In this document: positions 54,301 through 63,805 of the stretch, in pieces
Numbering within the stretch: the stretch's first letter is position 1
Layout: each line of letters starts with the position of its first letter
Source of the DNA: Saposhnikovia divaricata
Taxonomy: Eukaryota > Streptophyta > Magnoliopsida > Apiales > Apiaceae
Assembly: GCA_036435485.1 (NCBI GenBank)
Contig: CM071598.1
Location: 145,370,148-145,434,147, forward strand
DNA: 64,000 nucleotides
Direction: 5' to 3'
Position numbers and translations under genes: made by a program
Notes under the pieces: generated by a model
The model's input: the letters and a program-made list of their open reading frames with translations, nothing else
What the model was told of the DNA's origin: nothing
Databases searched by the model: none

Positions 54301-55583
54301 TTGCAGATTTTGTGAACTATCTTGTTAGTGACATTCTCCCTCCTTATTTAAATTATGCTCAAAGGAAGAAGTTCTTACATGATGTGAAGTGGTACCGATG
54401 GGACGAGCCGTATTTGTTCAAACAGGGTGCTGATCAGATTATTCGACGTTGCATTCCTTATAGCGAGACTGAAAGTGTATTGCGAGATTGCCATTCCACT
54501 GTTTATGGAGGTCATTATGGTGGAGAGAAGACAGCAGCTCGTGTTCTTCAGGCAGGTTTCTTTTGGCCTACAGTTTTTAAGGATGCTCATCAGTTTGTTT
54601 TGAGATGTGATCGCTGTCAGAAAGTTGGTAATATTTCTAGGAGGAATGAGATGCCTCTTAATATGCTCCTTGAGGTAAAGATCTTTGATGTATGGGGTAT
54701 TGATTTCATGGGACCCTTTGTTTCGTCTTGTAATAATCAGTACATCTTGCTAGCCGTGGACTACGTCTCTAAGTGGGTTGAGGTGAAGGCCTTGCCAACC
54801 AATGATGCTAAGGTAGTGCTGAACTTTCTTCATAAACAGGTCTTTACGCGTTTTGGAACTCCGCGAGCTATTATTAGTGATGAGGGGACTCACTTTTGTA
54901 ATCGTCAATTCACTGCATTGTTGGCGAAGTATAGGGTGACACATCGTGTTGCTACAGCATATCATCCCCAGACAAACGGTCAAGCGGAGGTTTCTAATCG
55001 TGAAATCAAGAGAATTCTAGAGAAGGTGGTGAATCCGTCGAGGAAGGATTGGTCCTTGAAGTTAGATGAAGCTGTTTGGGCCTATAGAACAGCCTACAAA
55101 ACACCTTTGGGAATGTCTCCGTATCAGTTAGTTTTTGGAAAAGCATGTCATCTACCAGTGGAGTTGGAACATAAAGCTTTTTGGGCGATTAAGAAGTTGA
55201 ATCTTGATATTAGAGCAGCTGGTGAGAAACGGTTATTGCAGTTGAATGAGTTAGAGGAATTTCGATCTCAGGCGTATGAGAACCACAAGATTTATAAGGA
55301 GAAGGTGAAGAGGTGGCATGATAAGAAGTTGATTCCTAAGGTCTTTGTTCCTGGTCAGTTGGTTTTGTTGTTTAATTCACGCCTCAAGCTTTTTCCTGGG
55401 AAGCTTAAGTCAAGGTGGTCAGGGCCGTTCACTGTTAAAACCGTATTTCCGCATGGAGCCGTTGAGATTTTTGAAAAGTCACCTGATTTGGCGTTCAAGG
55501 TGAATGGTCAGCGGTTGAAACATTATTTTACAGGTGACCCAGTGGTTCGTGAAACAGATTCCGTGGATTTGGCAGAAACGTAA
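51393..55583 (+). CDS. Athila Pol polyprotein (PR-RT-RNase H-INT)
   Basis: 1396 aa from the first ATG; the open frame extends back to 51201. Protease motif CDLGAS with D229; RT with CMDYRKLNKATRKDHFPLPF and FMDDFSVFG (D677, D678); RNase H beginning LMCDASDYAVGAVLG (D824); integrase HHCC (HSTVYGGHYGG, then CDRCQKVG) and DDE at D1104, D1163, E1199, a D-X58-D-X35-E layout. The RT block usually reading RMPFGLCNAPATFQR is RVSFRLCGAPATFQR here, three changes in a conserved segment that may impair RT. It is otherwise full length and without stops, and separated from gag by the frameshifts noted upstream. Confidence 0.92.
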   Translation: MRMIVKSQGASMKIMESQIGQLASALLNRPSGVLPSDTEANPGKRETKEHVKSVTLRSGKVTGNQNSAIEEEEEVQEQHVAPTADKEQVQTDRVAEQLVSEVENPKNSAKEVSPKQSTENVKIFPPPPYPGRLKKQKNDRQFGKFLEVFKKLQINIPFAEALEQMPSYARFMKGILSKKLKLEELDTIALIEECSAVLQQKLPPKLKDPGSFTIPCTIGNLSFSKCLCDLGASINLMPLSVFMQLGLPDPKPTNISLQLADRSITYPRGIVEDVLVKVDKLIFPADFVILDFEEDKKIPIILGRPFLATGRTLIDVQKGELTMRVQDQDVTFNVFNAMKLPSDDEECCQVDLVESSVQLNFDQLLLADLLERALLGDSVVEDEEREEQIQQLRAIPWRKSFEVPVESLGLEELKKSQSHLKPSIEEAPTLELKQLPEHLRYAFLGEASTLPVIILANLTDSEEEKLLRILRQFKTAIGWTIADIKGISPSYCMHKILLEENCKPTVEQQRHLNPIMKEVVKKEILKWLDAGIIYPISDSSWVSPVQCVPKKGGMTVVANEKNELIPTRTVTGWRVCMDYRKLNKATRKDHFPLPFVDQMLDRLAGHEYYCLLDGYSGYNQICIALEDQEKTTFTCPFGTFAFRRVSFRLCGAPATFQRCMMAIFSDMIGINVEVFMDDFSVFGSSYDECLHNLGLVLKRCVETNLLLNWEKCHFMVQEGIILGHKVSSKGLEVDKAKIDTIEKLPPPISVRGIRSFLGHAGFYRRFIKDFSKISKPLCNLLEKDVPFNFDEACLDAFELLKKKLTTTPVITAPDWSEPFELMCDASDYAVGAVLGQRKEKIFHVVYYASKTLNDTQLNYTTTEKELLAVVYAFEKFRAYLLGTKVIVYTDHAAIRYLMTKKDSKPRLILWVLLLQEFDVEIKDRKGTENQVADHLSRLEDHGKNSQAKSLINEFFPDEQLLGVQVEEPWFADFVNYLVSDILPPYLNYAQRKKFLHDVKWYRWDEPYLFKQGADQIIRRCIPYSETESVLRDCHSTVYGGHYGGEKTAARVLQAGFFWPTVFKDAHQFVLRCDRCQKVGNISRRNEMPLNMLLEVKIFDVWGIDFMGPFVSSCNNQYILLAVDYVSKWVEVKALPTNDAKVVLNFLHKQVFTRFGTPRAIISDEGTHFCNRQFTALLAKYRVTHRVATAYHPQTNGQAEVSNREIKRILEKVVNPSRKDWSLKLDEAVWAYRTAYKTPLGMSPYQLVFGKACHLPVELEHKAFWAIKKLNLDIRAAGEKRLLQLNELEEFRSQAYENHKIYKEKVKRWHDKKLIPKVFVPGQLVLLFNSRLKLFPGKLKSRWSGPFTVKTVFPHGAVEIFEKSPDLAFKVNGQRLKHYFTGDPVVRETDSVDLAET

Positions 55584-55690
55584 CGACCGAGCATCAAGTC
55601 AAGCTAATGACGTTAAACGAGCGCTTCGTGGGAGGCAACCCATGTGATTGGATATTATTATTGTTGTATATTCTTTGTATCTTCATCTTG

Positions 55691-55780
<90 letters not shown>
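55691..55780. repeat. (TA)n microsatellite
   Basis: About 45 TA units between pol and the post-pol ORF. Immediately followed by two more CpG palindromes. Confidence 0.95.
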
Positions 55781-55783
<3 letters not shown>

Positions 55784-55785
55784 GG

Positions 55786-55833
55786 ACAGCGCGACCGCGC
55801 TGTCTGGTAGTACAAATAGAGCGCGACCGCGCT
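55786..55833. repeat. Internal copies of the Athila CpG palindrome
   Basis: acagcgcgaccgcgctgt (8-bp arms around ac) at 55786-55803 and agcgcgaccgcgct at 55820-55833. The same motif as in the LTRs, but in the internal region, close to the leader of the post-pol ORF. Confidence 0.9.
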
Positions 55834-56240
55834 AGATCGATTCTGGAAGTGCAGAAAGATTTCCGGAGCAAATTTTTCAGCCCAAATTCCGATTTCAAAC
55901 CCTAAACCCAGCCCAAATACACTTCTAATCATTCTATAAATCCCCAAATTCGTGCTTAATCAGACCATATATCTCACCCAAATTTTTTATACATCTCTCA
56001 TATACATACATATACATACACCCTAAATCCCTAACCCACGATTTTGGAGCTTTGGAATTCGTGTTCATTCATCGATTGGAGGCTTATTACGCAGTGCTAT
56101 TTCTCCTACAGATTCGTTTTGGGTAATTTCTTGATTATTCTTGATTATTCGGATTTGTAGTTGCGTATTTTGGGATAATTGTTGTTAGGTTGCTGTGGGT
56201 TGCTATTTGTTCATATTTTCTGCTTGTGGGAGATTGTGTA

Positions 56241-57359
56241 ATGGCCCCAAAAAGGACTCGTTTTGCTGGTGGTTCTAGTGGACATCATTCATCTGATTCC
56301 GATTCTGGTTCGGAGGGACCCGGGGAAAAGTTTGTTTCTGTGGAGGCCCGGACGGAGTATAACAGGTTGATGTCAAAGACGGTAATCAAGGATAGGATGT
56401 TTTTAGTTGGTCCGTCTGATGGAGATCTGGTGGCGATGATTCAGTCGCGAGGTTGGGAGCCTATTTGTCAGTTGGCTATGGATATTCCGTTGTCTATTGT
56501 TCGCGAGTTCTATGCGAATGCGAAGGCTGAACGGAATGGTTATTCAGTGGTTAGGGGTTTGACAGTGGACTACACACCGCCTGCCATCAGCCGTTTGCTT
56601 GCTTTGCCTACCAGACCTGCAGGTGCTGAGGATTGGACTTTTAAGTCCAGGACAGAGGTTGACTTGGATGCTATTGTGACTAGGTTGTGTGTGCCTGGTA
56701 CTGTGTGGAAGATGAAGCCAGGGAGTAATGAGCACTTGCATTTCCCTACTTCTGCGTTGAACAGGTATGCTCGAGCATGGAATTTGTTTATCTGTACTAA
56801 CTTGTTGCCTACCACACATCAGCACGAGGTTAATGTGGAGAGAGGTATTTTGCTGTGGGCGATTCTGAATGGTTTTTATATTGACATTGGTTATATGATT
56901 AACCAAAATATCTTGAGGTTTTTGAGAGCTAGTACTACAGGGGGGATTCCATATGGTTCTGTGGTTACTGGTTTGTGTATGGCGGTGGGAGTGAGATGGG
57001 CTGAGGATGAGCCGATACAGTTGCCGAGTGGTGCTATTGATTCTGGGACTATTGCGAGGATGGTGGAGTGGCCGGGCGGCGTTCCACATCCTAGGGGTTT
57101 GGGTTATCAGGTTGCTGGTGCTGTTCCGCCACCACAGGTTCCCGAGGATATTCCTATTGCCTCTCAGTACAGACGGTTGATGCGCCGCATGGATGCTATG
57201 TATGATTCTCAGAGCCGTTTTGCACAGGAGTTGACTCAGGCGCTGGGCACTGCTTTTGCTGCCAGTGGAGTGCAGGTGGATTGGCCTGTTTTTGGGGCAC
57301 ATGGAGTCTATCCTCCGCCGGATTCTCCTCCTCAGGAGGGTGGTCCAGGTGGTCAGTAG
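56241..57359 (+). CDS. Athila post-pol ORF (putative plant transposon protein)
   Basis: 372 aa from MAPKRTRFAGGS; an earlier ATG at 56190 would add a hydrophobic 17-residue leader (MLWVAICSYFLLVGDCV). A Ser/Asp/Gly-rich start precedes a globular domain (about 40-290) containing FLVGPSDGDLVAMIQSRGWE, VVRGLTVDYTPPAI and LLWAILNGFYIDIGYMI, followed by a Pro/Gly-rich end. This resembles proteins annotated in many plants as 'putative plant transposon protein' and occupying the envelope-like position of Athila elements. No transmembrane segment or fusion-peptide-like stretch is seen in the body, so an envelope role is not supported. Likely function unknown; sense strand, own leader after pol, possibly a spliced or subgenomic mRNA. 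Confidence 0.8.
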   Translation: MAPKRTRFAGGSSGHHSSDSDSGSEGPGEKFVSVEARTEYNRLMSKTVIKDRMFLVGPSDGDLVAMIQSRGWEPICQLAMDIPLSIVREFYANAKAERNGYSVVRGLTVDYTPPAISRLLALPTRPAGAEDWTFKSRTEVDLDAIVTRLCVPGTVWKMKPGSNEHLHFPTSALNRYARAWNLFICTNLLPTTHQHEVNVERGILLWAILNGFYIDIGYMINQNILRFLRASTTGGIPYGSVVTGLCMAVGVRWAEDEPIQLPSGAIDSGTIARMVEWPGGVPHPRGLGYQVAGAVPPPQVPEDIPIASQYRRLMRRMDAMYDSQSRFAQELTQALGTAFAASGVQVDWPVFGAHGVYPPPDSPPQEGGPGGQ

Positions 57360-58808
57360 GTATGTTTCTACTTTTCCCTTATTTACTTCCAATGAGGGCA
57401 TTGGAAATTTCAAGTTTGGGGGTGGATTTGGGAATTAGTAGTTGTTGTGATATATTTGTGGCATGTAGGAGTTCATATTGCATCATATTTGTATGTGTAG
57501 TTTAGTTGCATGCATGATACCTGTCATATAGAGCATTCTGTTTGCATGTTAATGTCGAGTTTTGTATGTGAGTACATATAGTTGCATTACATGCATTTTT
57601 CATGATCCCTTAGAATAAGCTGATGCCATAAGGTAGGTAGATGTTGATGTGGGTGTGAAAAGGATGAACAGAGGGCTGATTTTAAATTTTGTTGAAATTG
57701 ACATGCATGTTTCATGAATAAAATTTTTACACAGTCTCGTCGTTTGCTCTTGGACTAGGTTGCGTCATGCTTGTTTATCGATAAAATTTGCTTTATTCTC
57801 TTGATGATTAAGGAACACCAAAATATAAGTTTGGGGGAAAACAGAAATTTCATGCTAATGTGTTTGTGTTTGTATTTGTTGGCTAGGCGTCAAATGGCTA
57901 GTAGCCGGCTCATGTTTATGAGTAGTCTAGGGTTGGAATTGAGAATTCTCATTCCAGATTCCATGTGAAAAAAAAAAGAAAAAGAAAAAAAAAGAGGAAA
58001 AAATGCAAGAAAAAAAAAAGAAGAAAAGAAAAAAAAAGAAAAAAGAAAAAAAAGTGTTGTGAGAGTGTGAGTATGCATAATTGATCAGGGTGAGCTCTTT
58101 AATACTCGAGCAATTAAGTTCTTGGGGACTTTGTGCCTAGTGACCTAAGGCTTTTTATAGTCTGGGATCCACTAACCCAACGCTCGCTACATGGGTATTA
58201 TTGTATAAGCCTTTAGGGGTCTCATCCATTGCACGATCAAATAAGCATGTGTGTTGTGTACATATTGTGTTTGAGTCATAATAAAGCATGAATTTCTGTC
58301 TACTTTAGAGGAGTATGGAGGTGTATCTGAAGTGATCTTGAGTTTAACGTTCATTCTATTTATAAACCTGTGATTGTCTTGGAAAAGAATATGTATGATT
58401 TTGATCCGGTTTGGGAGTATATCTGTCGAGCATTGCACACACGCACGTTCTGATCATGTATTGTTAGTATACCGGAATTTAGTCGAGCTCTGTTTGTATT
58501 GATTGCATTCATTGAGATATTTGCTTGCTAAGTGGTGTTGGTTAGTTTGAGGGGATCCTTTGCATTCATATTTAGTTGCATTCATGCATTGCATTGTTTG
58601 TGTCGTTTGTGTCAGTTGGATTTTGTGGGTACATTCACTATAGGCCCTCACGAGACCTTACTCGTCCACTAGGGCTGCCTAGGGGTTTAAAGGGCTTGTT
58701 GCATATGCTAAATGCATCCGTGATCACCTACGGAAGTGGTACTAATTAGTTGTATATATTTGTATCTGTTTATGCTTGAGGACAAGCATCGGTTCAAGTT
58801 TGGGGGTG
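57360..58808 (+). other. Athila 3' region with repeated polypurine tracts
   Basis: No coding frame supported. caagtttgggggtg occurs near 57408-57421 and abutting the 3' LTR (58795-58808); a third variant, agtttgggggaaa, lies near 57828-57840. A purine tract is at 57966-58052. The region aligns in part with 40434-41500 (reverse) of the other Athila. Confidence 0.7.
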
Positions 58809-60409
58809 TGATAAGTGGATTTTTATCCATTTAGACCATTCTATTTCGACTTGAATTGATCGCTTAATCCTTGAGTCATTGTTAGGTTTAATGCGTTTCG
58901 TGAGAATTGTGCAGGTTCATGATTTTACAGGTTAATATGGTGTATTTGAGATCTTATGCATCTTGGGATGACATTTTACAAGTGGCTTAGGAAGAAGTCA
59001 GCTTGAGGATTAGAAGTTGCAGAAACTGAATCAGTGTAGCGCGACCGCGCTAGATATACACTGTGGAGTAGAGCGACCGCGCTGAGGAAAAAAGCTGAAT
59101 CAGTATAGCGCGACCGCGCTGTGTTTGCACTAGGGAGTAGCGCGACCGCGCTGGGGCTCTGCCTGGCCGCCAGAATCCTATTCTGCATGGAATTTTGATA
59201 CGGAGATTGCTGTTTTCTTATCCTAATCATCATGGAAACATTGTAGGACGGTGGGAATAGTCTAGAAACATTGTTTGACAAGGGAATTTTAATTCTTATC
59301 TTATTTAAAGAGGGAAACTTGTAATTTTTGATTCCTACTTAGAAACGGCAATTATTTGGAGCAAGGGCTATAAATACACATCCTTGGAGGCTTATTTGAG
59401 GACACCACCACAACACACCAACACCAGATATCAGATCACTTCACATACACACTTTCTAGCACGAGATTGAGAATCCAAGGCGAGGATCGTGACAACAAGA
59501 AGATCTAGACATAGTTTTCTTGTATTCTTACTAGGCGTATCTTTTGGATGCTTGATCATTATTCGACTTTGTTCTATAACTTTGTTAACATTGGTTTATT
59601 CATTATTATTCTCTTCATCTTTATCATGTTTTCATCAAACCCCATGATGACGAACGGTTCGATTATGAACTAATCGCCGTCATGGGGTCCTAACGGATTT
59701 ACTTATGGAATTTAGATGTTGATTGCCTAACTTGATATATGTGTGGTGAATTTACGATATCCTTGCATGGTTGTATTTAATTCATATAGATGCGTAGCTA
59801 ACATCTATCTTATTAATCTTAAGTGAAGCGACAGTGAATCTTTTGATTTAGAACTTGCCATGCTAGCATAAGTCCATGAATGTTATTCATGTTTGTGGTG
59901 TGTTTCTAACCGTCTCATACTACCTTATGTAATCTTATGGATACTTGATCTTCAACCATTATGTTTTCAAATTCTATAGACATATAGGGTCTAAGCATAA
60001 TTGGTGCCTGCATGATTTCTATCTTTTGTGGATATTGTGTAGATTGGTGTGCGTGTACTGAAAGGTAGCGTATACTTATTTCGTGTTGTCTGATTAGTTA
60101 TCGTAACCACCACATGTATTGATAAAAGGGCATGATCTCTGAAGGAAGTTTGTATTGAAGTTAGGATCCCATGTTTTCCATATCATAAGTAATTTGAAAT
60201 CACTTAGTTAATTAATTTAGTTGTTAATTAATTCTTATTAGTTAATTTTAGATAATCAAAACCAATTTGTCCATTGTCTTAGCATTGAACGATAATCATA
60301 CATTGATGCTTAGGTACAAGAACTAAATTATACAATCTCTGTGGGAACGAACTCTACTTCATTCTATATTACTTGTGAACACGTGCGCTTGCGTGATTTT
60401 GTGCTAACA
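58809..60409 (+). repeat. Athila 3' LTR
   Basis: 1601 bp, colinear with the 5' LTR without length change. CpG palindromes at 59038-59152. Confidence 0.92.
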
Positions 60410-60414
60410 ACGAT

Positions 60415-62248
60415 TAATCAAATAACACGCTGTACTAACCGCCTCTGCCCAGAATCTTTTAGTTAGTCCAGCGTTAGAAAGCATACACCTAGCTCTCTCC
60501 AGAAGTGTCTGATTCATAAGCTCTGCTACACCATTCTGCTGTGGTGTATCCCTGACTATATGACGCCTAGCAATCCCCTCATTCTTGCAGAAATCTGCAA
60601 ACTCGGACGAGCAAAATTCCAGGCCATTATCTGTTCGCAGCCTCTTAATCTTCTTCCCTGTTTGATTCTCCACTAGCACCTTCCACTGCTTGAAAACCTT
60701 GAAGGCTTCACTTTTGTGCTTTATGATGAACAGCCAAGTCATTCTTGAGAAATCATCGATCATTGACACAAAATATCTGTGACCCCCTAAAGACTCCACC
60801 CGGGAAGGTCCCCAACAATCAGAATGGATGTAATCAAGTGTGCCTTTTGTTCTGTGTGTTGCTGTAGGAAACTTGCTGCGATGTAACTTTCCAAAAACAC
60901 AATGTTCACAGAACTCAAGACCTGTGACCTTATGACCACAAAGAAGATCAGCTTTTGACAGAATTTGCATCCCCCTTTCACTCATATGACCGAGCCTCAT
61001 GTGCCACAACCTGGTCATGTTTTCTTTTTCAATTTCCGAAGACGCAACAGAAATAGAACCTGTTAACATAGAACCTTGAAGAAGATACAAGGTACCACGT
61101 TTAACACCTTTCAGAATCACATCAGAACCTTTGCAGACATGTAAAACTCCACCTTCACCTTGAAAACTGAAACCCTTGTTGTCTAACATACTCAATTATA
61201 TCAGATTCTTTGTCATAAGTGGAACATGCCTAACATCATTCAATGTGCAGAATTTACGATCATGTGTCCGAATTTTAATCGAGCCTATTCCAAAAGTCTC
61301 ACAAACAAAACTGTTAGCCATAGAAATCTTGCCACCGTCTACTCGCTCGTAGGTTGTAAACCACTCCCTGCGCGGACATATATGATAAGACGCTCTAGAA
61401 TCAAGAATCCACACATCAGAGTGATGTGTGTCCTTGATAGCAACTAGAGCAATATCTTCTTCGGAATTAGCATCAGCTACAGCAACAGTTCCTGCAACAG
61501 CATCATGTTGCTTCTTTTTCTTGGGACAGTCGGATTTCCAGTGTCCCTTCTCTTTATAGTAATTGCAGACATCATTAGCTCTCGAACCCTTAGAAGCTGG
61601 TTTCTTGGATTTATACTTCCCCGGCCTTCCATGTCCGGTACTCCCGCTAGCTACCAACCCAGCAGCATGATTATCTGCACCTGTACCAGCCGCCTTATGG
61701 CGCAGCTCTCTAGAATGAAGAGCAGATCTAACCTCTTCTAGAGAAATAGTATCTTTACCAACAATAAACGATTGCACAAAGTTCTCATACGATAATGGTA
61801 AAGAAACTAACAGAATCAAAGCAGCATCCCCATCTTCAACTTTAACATCAATATTACGCAATTCTAATAAAATTGTGTTTAATTGATCTAAGTGATCTCG
61901 AAGAGGCATACCTTCCTGCATTCGCAGACTGAACAGACGTTGCTTCAGAAACAACTTATTTGTTAAAGACTTTGTCATGTAGAGACTTTCAAGCTTTAAC
62001 CATAAACCAGACGCGGTATCCTCCTCCGCAACTTCAGTAATAATATCATCTGCAAGACACAACAGAATTGTTGAATTTGCCTTTTCTTCCAGAATGACCA
62101 TCTCAGCGCTTGTAGAAGCAGCCGTTTTTGTATTCAACGGCGCCCAGAGCCCCTGTTGTTTTAACAGGGCACGCATCTTGATTTGCCATAGACTGAAACT
62201 ATTTCTCCCAGTAAATTTTTTGACCTTAACGTTAATACCACCAGACAT
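60415..62248 (-). pseudogene. Copia Gag, protease and integrase N-terminal piece
   Basis: Upstream part of the Tork-like polyprotein. Gag from the ATG at 62248 (MSGGINVKVKKF) has SLWQIKMRALLKQQGLWAPL, LYMTKSLTNKLFLKQRLFSL and a CCHC knuckle CNYYKEKGHWKSDC. The protease motif reads WILDSRASYHIC, so the catalytic Asp-Ser-Gly is Asp-Ser-Arg. A TAA at 61196-61198 interrupts the frame just before the pre-integrase region. The integrase then shows RLGHMSERGMQIL, FCEHCVFGK, RTDNGLEF and PQQNGVAELMNQTL. It ends at the Athila insertion (acgat) and continues in frame at 48461. Confidence 0.85.
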
Positions 62249-62265
62249 CTTTCTCCCAGAAATGT

Positions 62266-62500
62266 ATACGTGAACAGTGCCGGTGAACAGTACCCGTGAA
62301 CACTGCCCGTGAACAGTACCTGATGAATAGTACCGGATGAACAGTACCGTATGAACAGTACCCTGATGAACAGTGCCGTATGAACAGTGCCGTATTAACA
62401 GTACCGTATGAACAGTGTCGTCTTCTCCGGTGGTGAACAGTAACTCCGCCTGAACAGTGTCGCCTTCTCCGGCGGTGAACAGTAACTCCGGCGAGCTTAA
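62266..62500. repeat. Degenerate tandem repeat in the copia leader
   Basis: About 15 units of 13-17 bp with core tgaacagta/gtgcc (for example gaacagtaccgtat), upstream of gag. It stays open in the gag frame for 97 codons and would add a repetitive N-terminus (GTVHTVLFIRY-like), but the ATG at 62248 matches the family start. Confidence 0.8.
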
Positions 62501-62540
62501 AAAAATTCCGGCGAAAATTTTTACAGCAGTTTCAACCAAA

Positions 62541-62552
62541 ACTCTGATACCA
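62541..62552 (-). promoter_or_regulatory. Copia primer-binding site
   Basis: Minus strand TGGTATCAGAGT, three nt from the 5' LTR, complementary to initiator tRNA-Met. Confidence 0.88.
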
Positions 62553-62555
62553 ATT

Positions 62556-62818
62556 TGTTATAACGGAAGCAAGAAAGATTATATGCAGAAGAGAAATAAG
62601 TTAATAGATCTGAGAGGATAAACAGATTACAGAGGTTTTTCAGATGTTTTTTACAATCCTTACATGCATATCTATTTATAGACAAAATATAAGGGGTTAG
62701 GTGTGGTTGGTGGCCTAACACCACCTACCAATCTTTGACTATAAAGAATGGTTGGTGGCCTAATGGTTGGTGGCCTAACTAATGGTTGGTGGCCTAACAA
62801 ATTCAAGTCAATTTAACA
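62556..62818 (-). repeat. Tork-like copia 5' LTR
   Basis: 263 bp, with a minus-strand TATA motif at 62672-62681. It has an extra tandem ggttggtggcctaat unit and a 17-bp insertion relative to the 3' LTR. Confidence 0.85.
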
Positions 62819-63153
62819 ATGGCCATAGTGTATGGAGAATGATTATCGATGTATGTGTTATATTATAGACATAATAATACTGAGTTTAAGTACTTAATTT
62901 GTATTGCAAAAATTTATCGTAATAAAATGTGTTCATTTATGTTATTGCCGAGCAAATAACAGAGCCACAAATTCCAAAAGGTGACTAGTTTCTTGTTGAA
63001 ATATTGTTTTACGAGCCTCCAATCTCTCAACTGCTTAGGAACATATACAGAATCACTACATTAGTGTAATTTCATTCTCTTATGAAGAAGGATTAGCCAA
63101 CATCCAAACAATGCCTTGATTATGAGTGTGATCCTAGAGAAGTATTAATTGGG
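62819..63153. other. Intergenic DNA between copia and pogo elements
   Basis: AT-rich; no gene recognised. It may be the original continuation of the DNA following the 155-aa ORF at 37247-37714. Confidence 0.5.
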
Positions 63154-63155
63154 TA

Positions 63156-63793
63156 CAGTAAAACCTTGGGATCGGGATATTTTATTAATTTAGCAAGATA
63201 TTATTATACTGATAAATTAATAATTTATTAATTTAAAGAGATTTTACATATGACCTTAAATTTCCAAGTCCAATGTACTAGTTACAATGCATATTCCTTA
63301 GAGATGAAAAATAAATTACAAAAACAAGTCCAAAGGCACATTCTATGAATGTACATTCACAAAGTGGCTGATACCATTCAAAATCCGATAAATGACGAAG
63401 TTGAGGATGATTCAATAGTTTTGGAACCGGTCACTCAGAAAGAAGCATTGCAAGCGGCAACAACTCTTCACAACTTTTTGTTGCAATACGAAAAGATAAT
63501 GCCCCAACTCTTAAGTGCAATGAGGAGATTTAAAGATGAACTCAATATAGATTTGAAGTTCAATAAAAAAAACAAGTGACTATAGATTCATTTTTTACTA
63601 AACAATCTTAGAATTTGGAAACTTTTAGTAATATTATTAATTTATAGTTTTGTTGGGATCAATATATATACACTGGGATTTCAAAAAATTTATTATCTTA
63701 TTATTTTATCGATTGGGGTCCAATTTTGTACTTTAATTTTATCGATGTTATTAATTTATCAAGTACAAGTATTAATGTATAGAGGTTTTAATG
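63156..63793 (+). mobile_element. pogo/Lemi1-like (Emigrant-type) element, 638 bp
   Basis: Starts CAGTAAAACC, ends GGTTTTAATG, flanked by TA (63154-63155 and 63794-63795). The subterminal DNA (ataaattaataatttattaattta, approximately inverted near 63720-63770) matches plant Emigrant/Lemi1 MITEs of the pogo family, which duplicate TA. It retains a short transposase remnant (next entry), so it is an internal-deletion product of a larger element. Confidence 0.75.
63349..63579 (+). pseudogene. pogo-like transposase C-terminal remnant, 76 aa
   Basis: Frame with PINDEVEDDSIVLEPVTQKE and ALQAATTLHNFLLQYEKIMP, ending in Lys-rich KFNKKNK. The helical C-terminus is what I recall from plant pogo/Tigger-like (jerky/CENP-B-related) transposases. 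The helix-turn-helix and DDE domains are missing, so it cannot be an active transposase. Confidence 0.55.
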
Positions 63794-63805
63794 TACTATT
63801 TTTTT

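Larger units (their letters stand above)
48467..60409 (+). mobile_element. Complete Athila (Ty3/gypsy) retrotransposon
   Basis: 11,943 bp, TSD acgat, LTRs of 1601 bp each with about ten differences (about 0.6%). Order: 5' LTR, tRNA-Asp-type primer-binding site, gag (frameshifted), pol (PR-RT-RNaseH-INT intact), TA microsatellite, post-pol ORF of 372 aa, 3' region with repeated polypurine tracts, 3' LTR. The post-pol ORF and primer type fit Athila. The youngest insertion in the window by LTR divergence. Confidence 0.93.
37740..62818 (-). mobile_element. Tork-like Ty1/copia element, split by two Athila insertions
   Basis: LTRs are at 37740-37969 (3' LTR) and 62556-62818 (5' LTR), TG...CA ends, flanked by aaggc (37735-37739) and atggc (62819-62823), a 5-bp duplication with one mismatch. 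The element is on the minus strand. Removing the Athilas at 38399-46654 and 48467-60409 with one TSD each leaves about 4.87 kb, normal for this group. The polyprotein pieces join across both insertion sites in frame. It is defective: an in-frame TAA at 61196-61198, a TGA at 46785-46787, a frameshift near 38250 and a changed protease motif. Gag composition and order suggest the Tork/Tnt1 group (recall-based). Confidence 0.88.

Noticed and set aside
56190..57359. Calling the post-pol ORF an envelope protein
   Set aside because: No transmembrane segment, cleavage site or fusion-peptide-like region in the body; only an optional hydrophobic leader upstream of the better-supported start.
56544..57413. 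289-aa minus-strand frame antisense to the Athila post-pol ORF
   Set aside because: Sense strand matches a known plant transposon protein type; the antisense frame is rich in Ser/Arg/His/Thr as expected of a shadow.
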